64,000 nt of DNA from Balanoglossus misakiensis (Eukaryota; Hemichordata). Every line of letters begins with the position of its first letter. Positions within the stretch are counted from its first letter, which is position 1. The stretch is taken from contig CM082598.2 of NCBI GenBank assembly GCA_040954595.2, positions 7,812,001 through 7,876,000 on the forward strand. The letters run 5' to 3'. The position numbers and the translations under genes were made by a program. Shown in pieces: positions 30,401 to 45,400 of this stretch. The notes beneath the pieces were generated by a model. That model was not told the origin of the DNA, searched no databases, and was given only the letters and a program-made list of their open reading frames with translations.

Positions 30401-33400
30401 TGCAGAGTTTGCATCACTATCTACCCTGATGCATCATCAACCTTGCTTAGCCATTTACCCTGATGCAAAGAATCAGATTCAATGTCATCGTTGCATTAGC
30501 AATGTCAAAGTACAGTGCTTTTGGACACGTATTAACCCAGGGATTTATCATCAACTTGAAATCCCCATATGCATTTAATACACATGTCAAAGTGAAGTGT
30601 TTGCATCACTATCTACCCTGATGCATCATCAACCTTGCTTCGCCATTTACCCTGATGCAAAGAATCAGATTCAATGTCACCATTGCATTAGCAATGTCAA
30701 AGTACAGTGCTTTTGGACACGTATTAACCCAGGGATTTACATTTAACATTAAATACCCATGTGAAAGTGCAGAGTTTGCATCACTATCTACCCTGATGCA
30801 TCATCAACCTTGCTTAGCCATTTACCCTGATGCAAAGAATCAGATTCAATGTCATCGTTGCATTAGCAATGTCAAAGTACAGTGCTTTTGGACACGTATT
30901 AACCCAGGGATTTGCAGAAAACTTTAAATTCCCCTGTAGGCATTTAATACCCATGTCAAAGTGAAGTGTTTGCATCACTATCTACCCTGATGCATCATAA
31001 AGTTTGCTTCGCCATTTACCCTGATGCAAATAATCAGATTCAATGTCATCATTCCATTATCAATGTCAAAGTACAGTGCTTTTGGCCACGTATTAACCCA
31101 GGGATTTATCATCAACTTGAAATCCCCATATGCATTTAATGCCCATGTCAAAGTGTAGTGTTTGCATCACTATCTACCCAGATGCATCATCAACATTGCT
31201 TCGCCATTTACCCTGATGCAAAGAATCAGATTCAATGTCATCGTTGCATTAGCAATGTCATAGGTACAGTGCTTTTGGACACATATTAACCCAGGGATTT
31301 TTCATCAACTTGAAATCCCCATATGCATTTAATACCCATGTCAAAGTGAAGTGTTTGCATATCTACCCTGATGCATCATAAAGCTTGCTTCGCCATTTAC
31401 CCTGATGCAAAGAATCCGATTCAATGTCATCGTTGCATTAGCAATGTCAAAGTACAGTGCTTTTGGACACGTATTAACCCAGGGATTTATCATGAGTTTG
31501 AAATCCCCATATGCATTTAATAGCCATGTCAAAGTGTAGTGTTTGCATCACTATCTACCCAGATGCATCATCAACATTGCTTCGCCATTTACCCTGATGC
31601 AACGAATCCGATTCAATGTCATCGTTGCATTAGCAATGTCAAAGTACAGTGCTTTTGGACACGTATTAACCCAGGGATTTATCATCAACTTGAAATCCCC
31701 ATATGCATTTAATACCCATGTCAAAGTGAAGTGTTTGCATCACTATCTACCCTGATGCATCATAAAGCTGGTTTCGCCATTTACCCTGATGCAAAGAATC
31801 AGATTCAATGTCATCGTTGCATTAGCAATGTCAAAGTACAGTGCTTTTGGACACGTATTAACCCAGGGATTTATCATCAACTTGAAATCCCCATATGCAT
31901 TTAATACCCATGTCAAAGTGAAGTGTTTGCATCACTATCTACCCTGATGCATCATAAAGCTTGCTTCGCCATTTACCCTGATGCAAAGAATCAGATTCAA
32001 TGTCATCGTTGCATTATCAATGTCAAAGTACAGTGCTTTTGGCCACGTATTAACCCAGGGATTTATCATCAACTTGAAATCCCCATATGCATTTAATACC
32101 CATGTCAAAGTGTAGTGTTTGCATCACTATCTACCCAGATGCATCATCAACATTGCTTCGCCATTTACCCTGATGCAAAGAATCAGATTCAATGTCATCG
32201 TTGCATTAGCAATGTCATAGGTACAGTGCTTTTGGACACATATTAACCCAGGGATTTATCATCAACTTGAAATCCCCATATGCATTTAATACCCATGTGA
32301 AAGTGAAGTGTTTGCATATCTACCCTGATGCATCATAAAGCGTGCTTCGCCATTTACCCTGATGCAAAGAATCCGGTTCAATGTCATCGTTGCATTAGCA
32401 ATGTCAAAGTACAGTGCTTTTGGACACGTATTAACCCAGGGATTTATCATGAGTTTGAAATCCCCATATGCATTTAATACCCATGTCAAAGTGAAGTGTT
32501 TGCATCACTATCTACCCTGATGCATCATCAACCTTGCTTCGCCATTTACCCTGATGCAAAGAATCAGATTCAATGTCATCGTTGCATTAGCAATGTCAAA
32601 GTACAGTGCTTTTGGCCACGTATTAACCCAGGGATTTATCATCAACTTGAAATCCCCATATGCATTTAATACCCATGTCAAAGTGAAGTGTTTGCATCAC
32701 TATCTACCCTGATGCATCATCAACCTTGCTTCGCCATTTACCCTAATGCAAAGAATCAGATTCAATGTCATCTTTGCATTAGCAATGTCAAAGTACAGTG
32801 CTTTTGGACACGAATTAACCCACAGTTTTTTCAACAACTTGAAGTCCCCATATGCATTTAATACCCATGTCAAAGTGAAGTGTTTGCATCACTATCTACC
32901 CAGATGCGTCATCAACCTTGCTTCGCCATTTACCCTGATGCAAAGAATCAGATTCAATGTCATCGTTGCATTAGCAATTGCATAGGTACAGTGCTTTTGG
33001 ACACATATTAACCCAGGGATTTATCATCAACTTGAAATCCCCATATGCATTTAATACCCATGTCAAAGTGAAGTGTTTGCATATCTACCCTGATGCATCA
33101 TAAAGCTTGCTCCGCCATTTACCCTGATGCAAAGAATCAGATTCAATGTCATCGTTGCATTATCAATGTCAAAGTACAGTGCTTTTGGACACATATTAAC
33201 CCAGGGATTTATCATCAACTTGAAATCCCCATATGCATTTAATACCCATGTCAAAGTGAAGTGTTTGCATATCTACCCTGATGCATCATAAAGCTTGCTT
33301 CGCCATTTACCCTGATGCAAAGAATCAGATTCAATGTCATCGTTGCATTAGCAATGTCAAAGTACAGTGCTTTTGGACACGTATTAACCCAGGGATTTAT

Positions 33401-36400
33401 CATGAGTTTGAAATCCCCATATGCATTTAATAGCCATGTCAAAGTGTAGTGTTTGCATCACTATCTACCCAGATGCATCATCAACATTGCTTCGCCATTT
33501 ACCCTGATGCAACGAATCAGATTCAATGTCATCGTTGCATTAGCAATGTCTAGGTACAGTGCTTTTGGACACGTATTAACCCAGGGATTTATCATCAAAT
33601 TGAAATCCCCATATGCATTTAATACCCATGTCAAAGTGAAGTGTTTGCATCACTATGTAACCTGATGCATCATAAAGCTTGTTTCGCCATTTACCCTGAT
33701 GCAAAGAATCAGATTCAATGTCATCGTTGCATTAGCAATGTCAAAGTACAGTGCTTTTGGACACGTATTAACCCAGGGATTTATCATCAACTTGAAATCC
33801 CCATATGCATTTAATACCCATGTCAAAGTGAAGTGTTTGCATCACTATCTACCCTGATGCATCATAAAGCTTGCTTCGCCATTTACCCTGATGCAAAGAA
33901 TCAGATTCAATGTCATCGTTGCATTAGCAATGTCATAGGTACAGTGCTTTTGGACACGTATTAACCCACAGATTTTTCAACAACTTGAAATCCCCATATG
34001 CATTTAATACCCATGTCAAAGTGTAGTGTTTGCATCACTATCTACCCAGATGCGTCATCAACCTTGCTTCGCCATTTACCCTGATGCAAAGAATCAGTTT
34101 CAATGTCATCGTTGCATTAGCAATATCAAAGTACAGTGCTTTTGGCCACGTATTAACCTATGGATTTACATTTAACATTAAATACCCATGTGAAAGTGCA
34201 GAGTTTGCATCACTATCTACCCTGATGCATTATCAACCTTGCTTCGCCATTTACCCTGATGCAAAGAATCATATTCAATGTCATCGTTGCATTAGCAATG
34301 TCAAAGTACAGTGCTTTTGGACACATATTAACCCAGGGATTTATCATCAACTTGAAATCCCCATATGCATTTAATACCCATGTCAAAGTGAAGTGATTGC
34401 ATCACTATCTACCCTGATGAATCATAAAGCTTGCTTCGCCATTTACCCTGATGCAAAGAATCAGATTCAATGTCATTGTTGCATTAGCAATGTCAAAGTA
34501 CAGTGCTTTTGGACACGTATTAACCCAGGGATTTATCATGAGTTTGAAATCCCCATATGCATTTAGTACCCATGTCAAAGTAAAGTGTTTGCATCACTAT
34601 CTACCCAGATGCATCATCAACCTTGCTTCGCCATTTACCCTGATGCAAAGAATCAGATTCAATGTCACCATTGCATTAGCAATGTCAAAGTACAGTGCTT
34701 TTGGACACGTATTAACCCAGGGATTTACATTTAACATTAAATACCCATGTGAAAGTGCAGAGTTTGCATCACTATCTACCCTGATGCATCATCAACCTTG
34801 CTTAGCCATTTACCCTGATGCAAAGAATCAGATTCAATGTCATCGTTGCATTAGCAATGTCAAAGTACAGTGCTTTTGGACACGTATTAACCCAGGGATT
34901 TGCAGAAAACTTTAAATTCCCCTGTAGGCATTTAATACCCATGTCAAAGTGAAGTGTTTGCATCACTATCTACCCTGATGCATCATAAAGTTTGCTTCGC
35001 CATTTACCCTGATGCAAAGAATCAGATTCAATGTCATCATTCCATTATCAATGTCAAAGTACAGTGCTTTTGGCCACGTATTAACCCAGGGATTTATCAT
35101 CAACTTGAAATCCCCATATGCATTTAATGCCCATGTCAAAGTGTAGTGTTTGCATCACTATCTACCCAGATGCATCATCAACATTGCTTCGCCATTTACC
35201 CTGATGCAAAGAATCAGATTCAATGTCATCGTTGCATTAGCAATGTCATAGGTACAGTGCTTTTGGACACATATTAACCCAGGGATTTTTCATCAACTTG
35301 AAATCCCCATATGCATTTAATACCCATGTCAAAGTGAAGTGTTTGCATATCTACCCTGATGCATCATAAAGCTTGCTTCGCCATTTACCCTGATGCAAAG
35401 AATCCGATTCAATGTCATCGTTGCATTAGCAATGTCAAAGTACAGTGCTTTTGGACACGTATTAACCCAGGGATTTATCATGAGTTTGAAATCCCCATAT
35501 GCATTTAATAGCCATGTCAAAGTGTAGTGTTTGCATCACTATCTACCCAGATGCATCATCAACATTGCTTCGCCATTTACCCTGATGCAACGAATCAGAT
35601 TCAATGTCATCGTTGCATTAGCAATGTCTAGATACAGTGCTTTTGGACACGTATTAACCCAGGGATTTATCATCAACTTGAAATCCCCATATGCATTTAA
35701 TACCCATGTCAAAGTGAAGTGTTTGCATCACTATCTACCCTGATGCATCATAAAGCTGGTTTCGCCATTTACCCTGATGCAAAGAATCAGATTCAATGTC
35801 ATCGTTGCATTAGCAATGTCAAAGTACAGTGCTTTTGGACACGTATTAACCCAGGGATTTATCATCAACTTGAAATCCCCATATGCATTTAATACCCATG
35901 TCAAAGTGAAGTGTTTGCATCACTATCTACCCTGATGCATCATAAAGCTTGCTTCGCCATTTACCCTGATGCAAAGAATCAGATTCAATGTCATCGTTGC
36001 ATTATCAATGTCAAAGTACAGTGCTTTTGGCCACGTATTAACCCAGGGATTTATCATCAACTTGAAATCCCCATATGCATTTAATACCCATGTCAAAGTG
36101 TAGTGTTTGCATCACTATCTACCCAGATGCATCATCAACATTGCTTCGCCATTTACCCTGATGCAAAGAATCAGATTCAATGTCATCGTTGCATTAGCAA
36201 TGTCATAGGTACAGTGCTTTTGGACACATATTAACCCAGGGATTTATCATGAGTTTGAAATCCCCATATGCATTTAATACCCATGTCAAAGTGAAGTGTT
36301 TGCATCACTATCTACCCTGATGCATCATCAACCTTGCTTCGCCATTTACCCTGATGCAAAGAATCAGATTCAATGTCATCGTTGCATTAGCAATGTCAAA

Positions 36401-39400
36401 GTACAGTGCTTTTGGCCACGTATTAACCCAGGGATTTATCATCAACTTGAAATCCCCATATGCATTTAATACCCATGTCAAAGTGAAGTGTTTGCATCAC
36501 TATGTAACCTGATGCATCATAAAGCTTGTTTCGCCATTTACCCTGATGCAAAGAATCAGATTCAATGTCATCGTTGCATTAGCAATTGCATAGGTACAGT
36601 GCTTTTGGACACATATTAACCCAGGGATTTATCATCAACTTGAAATCCCCATATGCATTTAATACCCATGTCAAAGTGAAGTGTTTGCATATCTACCCTG
36701 ATGCATCATAAAGCTTGCTCCGCCATTTACCCTGATGCAAAGAATCAGATTCAATGTCATCGTTGCATTAGCAATTGCATAGGTACAGTGCTTTTGGACA
36801 CATATTAACCCAGGGATTTATCATCAACTTGAAATCCCCATATGCATTTAATACCCATGTCAAAGTGAAGTGTTTGCATATCTACCCTGATGCATCATAA
36901 AGCTTGCTTCGCCATTTACCCTGATGCAAAGAATCCGATTCAATGTCATCGTTGCATTAGCAATGTCAAAGTACAGTGCTTTTGGACACGTATTAACCCA
37001 GGGATTTATCATGAGTTTGAAATCCCCATATGCATTTAATAGCCATGTCAAAGTGTAGTGTTTGCATCACTATCTACCCAGATGCATCATCAACATTGCT
37101 TCGCCATTTACCCTGATGCAACGAATCAGATTCAATGTCATCGTTGCATTAGCAATGTCTAGGTACAGTGCTTTTGGACACGTATTAACCCAGGGATTTA
37201 TCATCAACTTGAAATCCCCATATGCATTTAATACCCATGTCAAAGTGAAGTGTTTGCATCACTATGTAACCTGATGCATCATAAAGCTTGTTTCGCCATT
37301 TACCCTGATGCAAAGAATCAGATTCAATGTCATCGTTGCATTAGCAATGTCAAAGTACAGTGCTTTTGGACACGTATTAACCCAGGGATTTATCATCAAC
37401 TTGAAATCCCCATATGCATTTAATACCCATGTCAAAGTGAAGTGTTTGCATCACTATCTACCCTGATGCATCATAAAGCTTGCTTCGCCATTTACCCTGA
37501 TGCAAAGAATCAGATTCAATGTCATCGTTGCATTATCAATGTCAAAGTACAGTGCTTTTGGCCACGTATTAACCCAGGGATTTATCATCAACTTGAAATC
37601 CCCATATGCATTTAATACCCATGTCAAAGTGTAGTGTTTGCATCACTATCTACCCAGATGCATCATCAACATTGCTTCGCCATTTACCCTGATGCAAAGA
37701 ATCCGATTCAATGTCATCGTTGCATTAGCAATGTCAAAGTACAGTACTTTTGGACACGTATTAACCTAGGGATTTATCATGAGTTTGAAATCCCCATATG
37801 CATTTAATACCCATGTCAAAGTGTAGTGTTTGCATCACTATCTACCCAGATGCATCATCAACATTGCTTCGCCATTTACCCTGATGCAAAGAATCAGATT
37901 CAATGTCATCGTTGCATTAGCAATGTCATAGGTACAGTGCTTTTGGACACATATTAACCCAGGGATTTATCATCAACTTGAAATCCCCATATGCATTTAA
38001 TACCCATGTCAAAGTGAAGTGTTTGCATCACTATCTACCCTGATGCATCATCAACCTTGCTTCGCCCTTTACCCTAATGCAAAGAATCAGATTCACTGTC
38101 ATCGTTGCATTAGCAATGTCAAAGTACAGTGCTTTTGGACACGAATTAACCCACAGATTTTTCAACAACTTGAAGTCCCCATATGCATTTAATACCCATG
38201 TCAAAAAGAAGTGTTTGCATCACTATCTACCCAGATGCGTCATCAACCTTGCTTCGCCATTTACCCTGATGCAAAGAATCAGATTCAATGTCATCGTTGC
38301 ATTAGCAATGTCTAGGTACAATGCTTTTGGACACATATTAACCCAGGGATTTATCATCAACTTGAAATCCCCATATGCATTTAATACCCATGTCAAAGTG
38401 AAGTGTTTGCATATCTACCCTGATGCATCATAAAGCTTGCTTCGCCATTTACCCTGATGCAAAGAATCAGATTCAATGTCATCGTTGCATTAGCAATGTC
38501 AAAGTACAGTGCTTTTGGACACGTATTAACCCAGGGATTTATCATGAGTTTGAAATCCCCATATGCATTTAATACCCATGTCAAAGTGAAGTGTTTGCAT
38601 CACTATCTACCCAGATGCATCATCAACCTTGCTTCGCCATTTACCCTGATGCAAAGAATCAGATTCAATGTCATCATTGCATTAGCAATGTCTATGTACA
38701 GTGCTTTTGGACACATATTAACCCAGGGATTTATCATCAACTTGAAATCCCCATATGCATTTAGTACCCATGTCAAAGTGAAGTGTTTGCATATCTACCC
38801 TGATGCATCATAAAGCTTGCTTCGCCATTTACCCTGATGCAAAGAATCAGATTCAATGTCTTCGTTGCATTAGCAATGTCAAAGTACAGTGCTTTTGGAC
38901 ACATATTAACCCACAGATTTTTCAACAACTTGAAATCCCCATATGCATTTAATACCCATGTCAAAGTGTAGTGTTTGCATATCTACCCTGATGCATCATA
39001 AAGCTTGCTTCGCCATTTACCCTGATGCAAAGAATCCAATTCAATGTCATCGTTGCATTAGCAATGTCAAAGTACAGTGCTTTTGGACACATATTAACCC
39101 AGGGATTTATCATCAACTTGAAATCCCCATATGCATTTAATACCCATGTCAAAGTGAAGTGTTTGCATATCTACCCTGATGCATCATAAAGCTTGCTTCG
39201 CCATTTACCCTGATGCAAAGAATCCGATTCAATGTCATCGTTGCATTAGCAATGTCAAAGTACAGTGCTTTTGGACACGTAATAACCCAGGGATTTATCA
39301 TGAGTTTGAAATCCCCATATGCATTTAATACCCATGTCAAAGTGAAGTGTTTGCATCACTATCTACCCTGATGCATCATCAACCTTGCTTCGCCATTTAC

Positions 39401-42400
39401 CCTGATGCAAAGAATCAGATTCAATGTCATCGTTGCATTAGCAATGTCAAAGTACAGTGCTTTTGGCCACGTATTGACCCAGGGATTTATCATCAACTTG
39501 AAATCCCCATATGCATTTAATACCCATGTCAAAGTGAAGTGTTTGCATCACTATCTACCCAGATGCATCATCAACCTTGCTTCGCCATTTACCCTGATGC
39601 AAAGAATCAGATTCAATGTCATCATTGCATTAGCAATGTCTATGTACAGTGCTTTTGGACACATATTAACCCAGGGATTTATCATCAACTTGAAATCCCC
39701 ATATGCAATTAGTACCCATGTCAAAGTGAAGTGTTTGCATATCTACCCTGATGCATCATAAAGCTTGCTTCGCCATTTACCCTGATGCAAAGAATCAGAT
39801 TCAATGTCTTCGTTGCATTAGCAATGTCAAAGTACAGTGCTTTTGGACACATATTAACCCACAGATTTTTCAACAACTTGAAATCCCCATATGCATTTAA
39901 TACCCATGTCAAAGTGTAGTGTTTGCATATCTACCCTGATGCATCATAAAGCTTGCTTCGCCATTTACCCTGATGCAAAGAATCCAATTCAATGTCATCG
40001 TTGCATTAGCAATGTCAAAGTACAGTGCTTTTTGACGCATATTAACCCAGGGATTTATCATCAACTTGAAATCCCCATATGCATTTAATACCCATGTCAA
40101 AGTGAAGTGTTTGCATATCTACCCTGATGCATCATAAAGCTTGCTTCGCCATTTACCCTGATGCAAAGAATCCGATTCAATGTCATCGTTGCATTAGCAA
40201 TGTCAAAGTACAGTGCTTTTGGACACGTAATAACCCAGGGATTTATCATGAGTTTGAAATCCCCATATGCATTTAATACCCATGTCAAAGTGAAGTGTTT
40301 GCATCACTATCTACCCTGATGCATCATCAACCTTGCTTCGCCATTTACCCTGATGCAAAGAATCAGATTCAATGTCATCGTTGCATTAGCAATGTCAAAG
40401 TACAGTGCTTTTGGCCACGTATTAACCCAGGGATTTATCATCAACTTGAAATCCCCATATGCATTTAATACCCATGTCAAAGTGAAGTGTTTGCATCACT
40501 ATCTACCCTGATGCATCATCAACCTTGCTTCGCCATTTACCCTGATGCAAAGAATCAGATTCAATATCATCGTTGCATTAGCAATGTCAAAGTACAGTGC
40601 TTTTGGCAACGTATTAACCCAGGGATTTATAATCAACTTGAAATCCCCATATGCATTTAATACCCATGTCAAAGTGAAGTGCTTGCATCACTATCTACCC
40701 AGATGCGTCATCAACCTTGCTTCGCCATTTACCCTGATGCAAAGAATCAGATTCAATGTCATCGTTGCATTAGCAATGTAAGGGTACAGTGCTATTGGAC
40801 ACATATTAACCCAGGGATTTATCATCAACTTGAAATCCCCATATGCATTTAATACCCATGTCAAAGTGAAATGTTTGCATATCTACCCTGATGCATCATA
40901 AAGCTTGCTTCGCCATTTTCCCTGATGCAATGAATCAGATTTAATGTCATCGTTGCATTATCAATGTCAAAGTACAGTGCTTTTGGACACGTATTAACCC
41001 AGGGATTTATCATCAAATTGAAATCCCCATATGCATTTAATACCCATGTCAAAGTGAAGTGATTGCATCACTATCTACCCTGATGAATCATAAAGCTTGC
41101 TTCGCCATTTACCCTAATGCAAAGAATCAGATTCAATGTCATCGTTGCATTAGCAATGTCAAAGTACAGTGCTTTTGGACACATATTAACCCAGGGATTT
41201 ATCATGAGTTTGAAATCCCCATATGCATTTAATACCCATGTCAAAGTGAAGTGTTTGCATATCTACCCTGATGCATCATTAAGCGTAATTCGCCATTTAC
41301 CCTGATGCAAAGAATCAGATTCAATGTCATCGTTGCATTAGCAATGTCAAAGTACAGTTCTTTTGGACACGAATTAACCCACATATTTTTCAACAACTTG
41401 AAGTCCCCATATGCATTTAATACCCATGTCAAAGTGAAGTGTTTGCATCACTATCTACCCAGATGCATCATCAACCTTGCTTCGCCATTTACCCTGATGC
41501 AAAGAATCAGATTCAATGTCATCGCTGCATTAGCAATGTCATAGGTACAGTGCTTTTGGACACATATTAACCCAGGGATTTATCATCAACTTGAAATCCC
41601 CATATGCATTTAATACCCATGTCAAAGTGAAGTGTTTGCATCACTATGTAACCTGATGCATAATAAAGCTTGTTTCGCCATTTACCCTGATGCAAAGAAT
41701 CAGATTCAATGTCATCGTTGCATTAGCAATGTCAAAGTACAGTGCTTTTGGACACGTATTAACCCAGGGATTTATCATCAACTTGAAATCCCCATATGCA
41801 TTTAATACCCATGTCAAAGTGAAGTGTTTGCATCACTATCTACCCTGATGCATCATAAAGCTTGCTTCGCCATTTACCCTGATGCAAAGAATCAGATTCA
41901 ATGTCATCGTTGCATTATCAATGTCAAAGTACAGTGCTTTTGGCCACGTATTAACCCAGGGATTTATCATCAACTTGAAATCCCCATATGCATTTAATAC
42001 CCATGTCAAAGTGTAGTGTTTGCATCACTATCTACCCAGATGCATCATCAACATTGCTTCGCAATTTACCCTGATGCAAAGAATCAGATTCAATGTCATC
42101 GTTGCATTAGCAATGTCTTAGGTACAGTGCTTTTGGACACATATTAACCCAGGGATTTATCATCAACTTGATATCCCCATATGCATTTAATACCCATGTC
42201 AAAGTGAAGTGTTTGCATATCTACCCTGATGCATCATAAAGCTTGTTTCGCCATTTACCCTGATGCAAAGAATCCGATTCAATGTCATCGTTGCATTAGC
42301 AATGTCAAAGTACAGTACTTTTGGACACGTATTAACCCAGGGATTTATCATGAGTTTGAAATCCCCATATGCATTTAATACCCATGTCAAAGTGTAGTGT

Positions 42401-45400
42401 TTGCATCACTATCTACCCAGATGCATCATCAACATTGCTTCGCCATTTACCCTGATGCAAAGAATCAGATTCAATGTCATCGTTGCATTAGCAATGTCAT
42501 AGGTACAGTGCTTTTGGACACATATTAACCCAGGGATTTATCATCAACTTGAAATCCCCATATGCATTTAATACCCATGTCAAAGTGAAGTGTTTGCATC
42601 ACTATCTACCCTGATGCATCATCAACCTTGCTTCGCCATTTACCCTAATGCAAAGAATCAGATTCAATGTCATCGTTGCATTAGCAATGTCAAAGTACAG
42701 TGCTTTTGGACACGAATTAACCCACAGATTTTTCAACAACTTGAAGTCCCCATATGCATTTAATACCCATGTCAAAGTGAAGTGTTTGCATCACTATCTA
42801 CCCAGATGCGTCATCAACCTTGCTTCGCCATTTACCCTGATGCAAAGAATCAGATTCAATGTCATCGTTGCATTAGCAATGTCTAGGTACAATGCTTTTG
42901 GACACATATTAACCCAGGGATTTATCATCAACTTGAAATCCCCATATGCATTTAATACCCATGTCAAAGTGAAGTGTTTGCATATCTACCCTGATGCATC
43001 ATAAAGCTTGCTTCGCCATTTACCCTGATGCAAAGAATCAGATTCAATGTCATCGTTGCATTAGCAATGTCAAAGTACAGTGCTTTTGGACACGTATTAA
43101 CCCAGGGATTTATCATGAGTTTGAAATCCCCATATGCATTTAATACCCATGTCAAAGTGAAGTGTTTGCATCACTATCTACCCAGATGCATCATCAACCT
43201 TGCTTCGCCATTTACCCTGATGCAAAGAATCAGATTCAATGTCATCATTGCATTAGCAATGTCTATGTACAGTGCTTTTGGACACATATTAACCCAGGGA
43301 TTTACCATCAACTTGAAATCCCCATATGCATTTAGTACCCATGTCAAAGTGAAGTGTTTGCATATCTACCCTGATGCATCATAAAGCTTGCTTCGCCATT
43401 TACCCTGATGCAAAGAATCAGATTCAATGTCATCGTTGCATTAGCAATGTCAAAGTACAGTGCTTTTGGACACGTATTAACCCAGGGATTTATCATGAGT
43501 TTGAAATCCCCATATGCATTTAATACCCATGTCAAAGTGAAGTGTTTGCATCACTATCTACCCAGATGCATCATCAACCTTGCTTCGCCATTTACCCTGA
43601 TGCAAAGAATCAGATTCAATGTCATCATTGCATTAGCAATGTCTATGTACAGTGCTTTTGGACACATATTAACCCAGGGATTTACCATCAACTTGAAATC
43701 CCCATATGCATTTAGTACCCATGTCAAAGTGAAGTGTTTGCATATCTACCCTGATGCATCATAAAGCTTGCTTCGCCATTTACCCTGATGCAAAGAATCA
43801 GATTCAATGTCTTCGTTGCATTAGCAATGTCAAACTACAGTGCTTTTGGACACATATTAACCCACAGATTTTTCAACAACTTGAAATCCCCATATGCATT
43901 TAATACCCATGTCAAAGTGTAGTGTTTGCATATCTACCCTGATGCATCATAAAGCTTGCTTCGCCATTTACCCTGATGCAAAGAATCCGATTCAATGTCA
44001 TCGTTGCATTAGCAATGTCAAAGTACAGTGCTTTTGGACACATATTAACCCAGGGATTTATCATCAACTTGAAATCCCCATATGCATTTAATACCCATGT
44101 CAAAGTGAAGTGTTTGCATATCTACCCTGATGCATCATAAAGCTTGCTTCGCCATTTACCCTGATGCAAAGAATCCGATTCAATGTCATCGTTGCATTAG
44201 CAATGTCAAAGTACAGTGCTTTTGGACACGTAATAACCCAGGGATTTATCATGAGTTTGAAATCCCCATATGCATTTAATACCCATGTCAAAGTGAAGTG
44301 TTTGCATCACTATCTACCCTGATGCATCATCAACCTTGCTTCGCCATTTACCCTGATGCAAAGAATCAGATTCAATGTCATCGTTGCATTAGCAATGTCA
44401 AAGTACAGTGCTTTTGGCCACGTATTAACCCAGGGATTTATCATCAACTTGAAATCCCCATATGCATTTAATACCCATGTGAAAGTGAAGTGCTTGCATC
44501 ACTATCTACCCTGATGCATCATCAACCTTGCTTCGCCATTTACCCTGATGCAAAGAATCAGATTCAATGTCATCGTTGCATTAGCAATGTCAAAGTACAG
44601 TGCTTTTGGACACATATTAACCCAGGGATTTATCATGAGTTTGAAATCCCCATATGCATTTAATACCCATGTCAAAGTGAAGTGTTTGCATATCTACCCT
44701 GATGCATCATTAAGCGTAATTCGCCATTTACCCTGATGCAAAGAATCAGATTCAATGTCATCGTTGCATTAGCAATGTCAAAGTACAGTGCTTTTGGACA
44801 CGTATTAACCCAGGGATTTATCATGAGTTTGAAATCCCCATATGCATTTAATACCCATGTCAAAGTGAAGTGTTTGCATCACTATCTACCCTGATGCGTC
44901 ATCAACCTTGCTTCGCCATTTACCCTGATGCAAAGAATCAGATTCAATGTCATCGTTGCATTAGCAATGTCAAAGTACAGTTCTTTTGGACACGAATTAA
45001 CCCACATATTTTTCAACAACTTGAAGTCCCCATATGCATTTAATACCCATGTCAAAGTGAAGTGTTTACATCACTATCTACCCAGATGCATCATCAACCT
45101 TGCTTCGCCATTTACCCTGATGCAAAGAATCAGATTCAATGTCATCGCTGCATTAGCAATGTCATAGGTACAGTGCTTTTGGACACATATTAACCCAGGG
45201 ATTTATCATCAACTTGAAATCCCCATATGCATTTAATACCCATGTCAAAGTGAAGTGTTTGCATATCTACCCTGATGCATCATCAACCTTGCTTCGCCAT
45301 TTACCCTGATGCAAAGAATCAGATTCAATGTCATCGTTGCATTAGCAATGTCATAGGTACAGTGCTTTTGGACACGTATTAACCCACAGATTTTTCAACA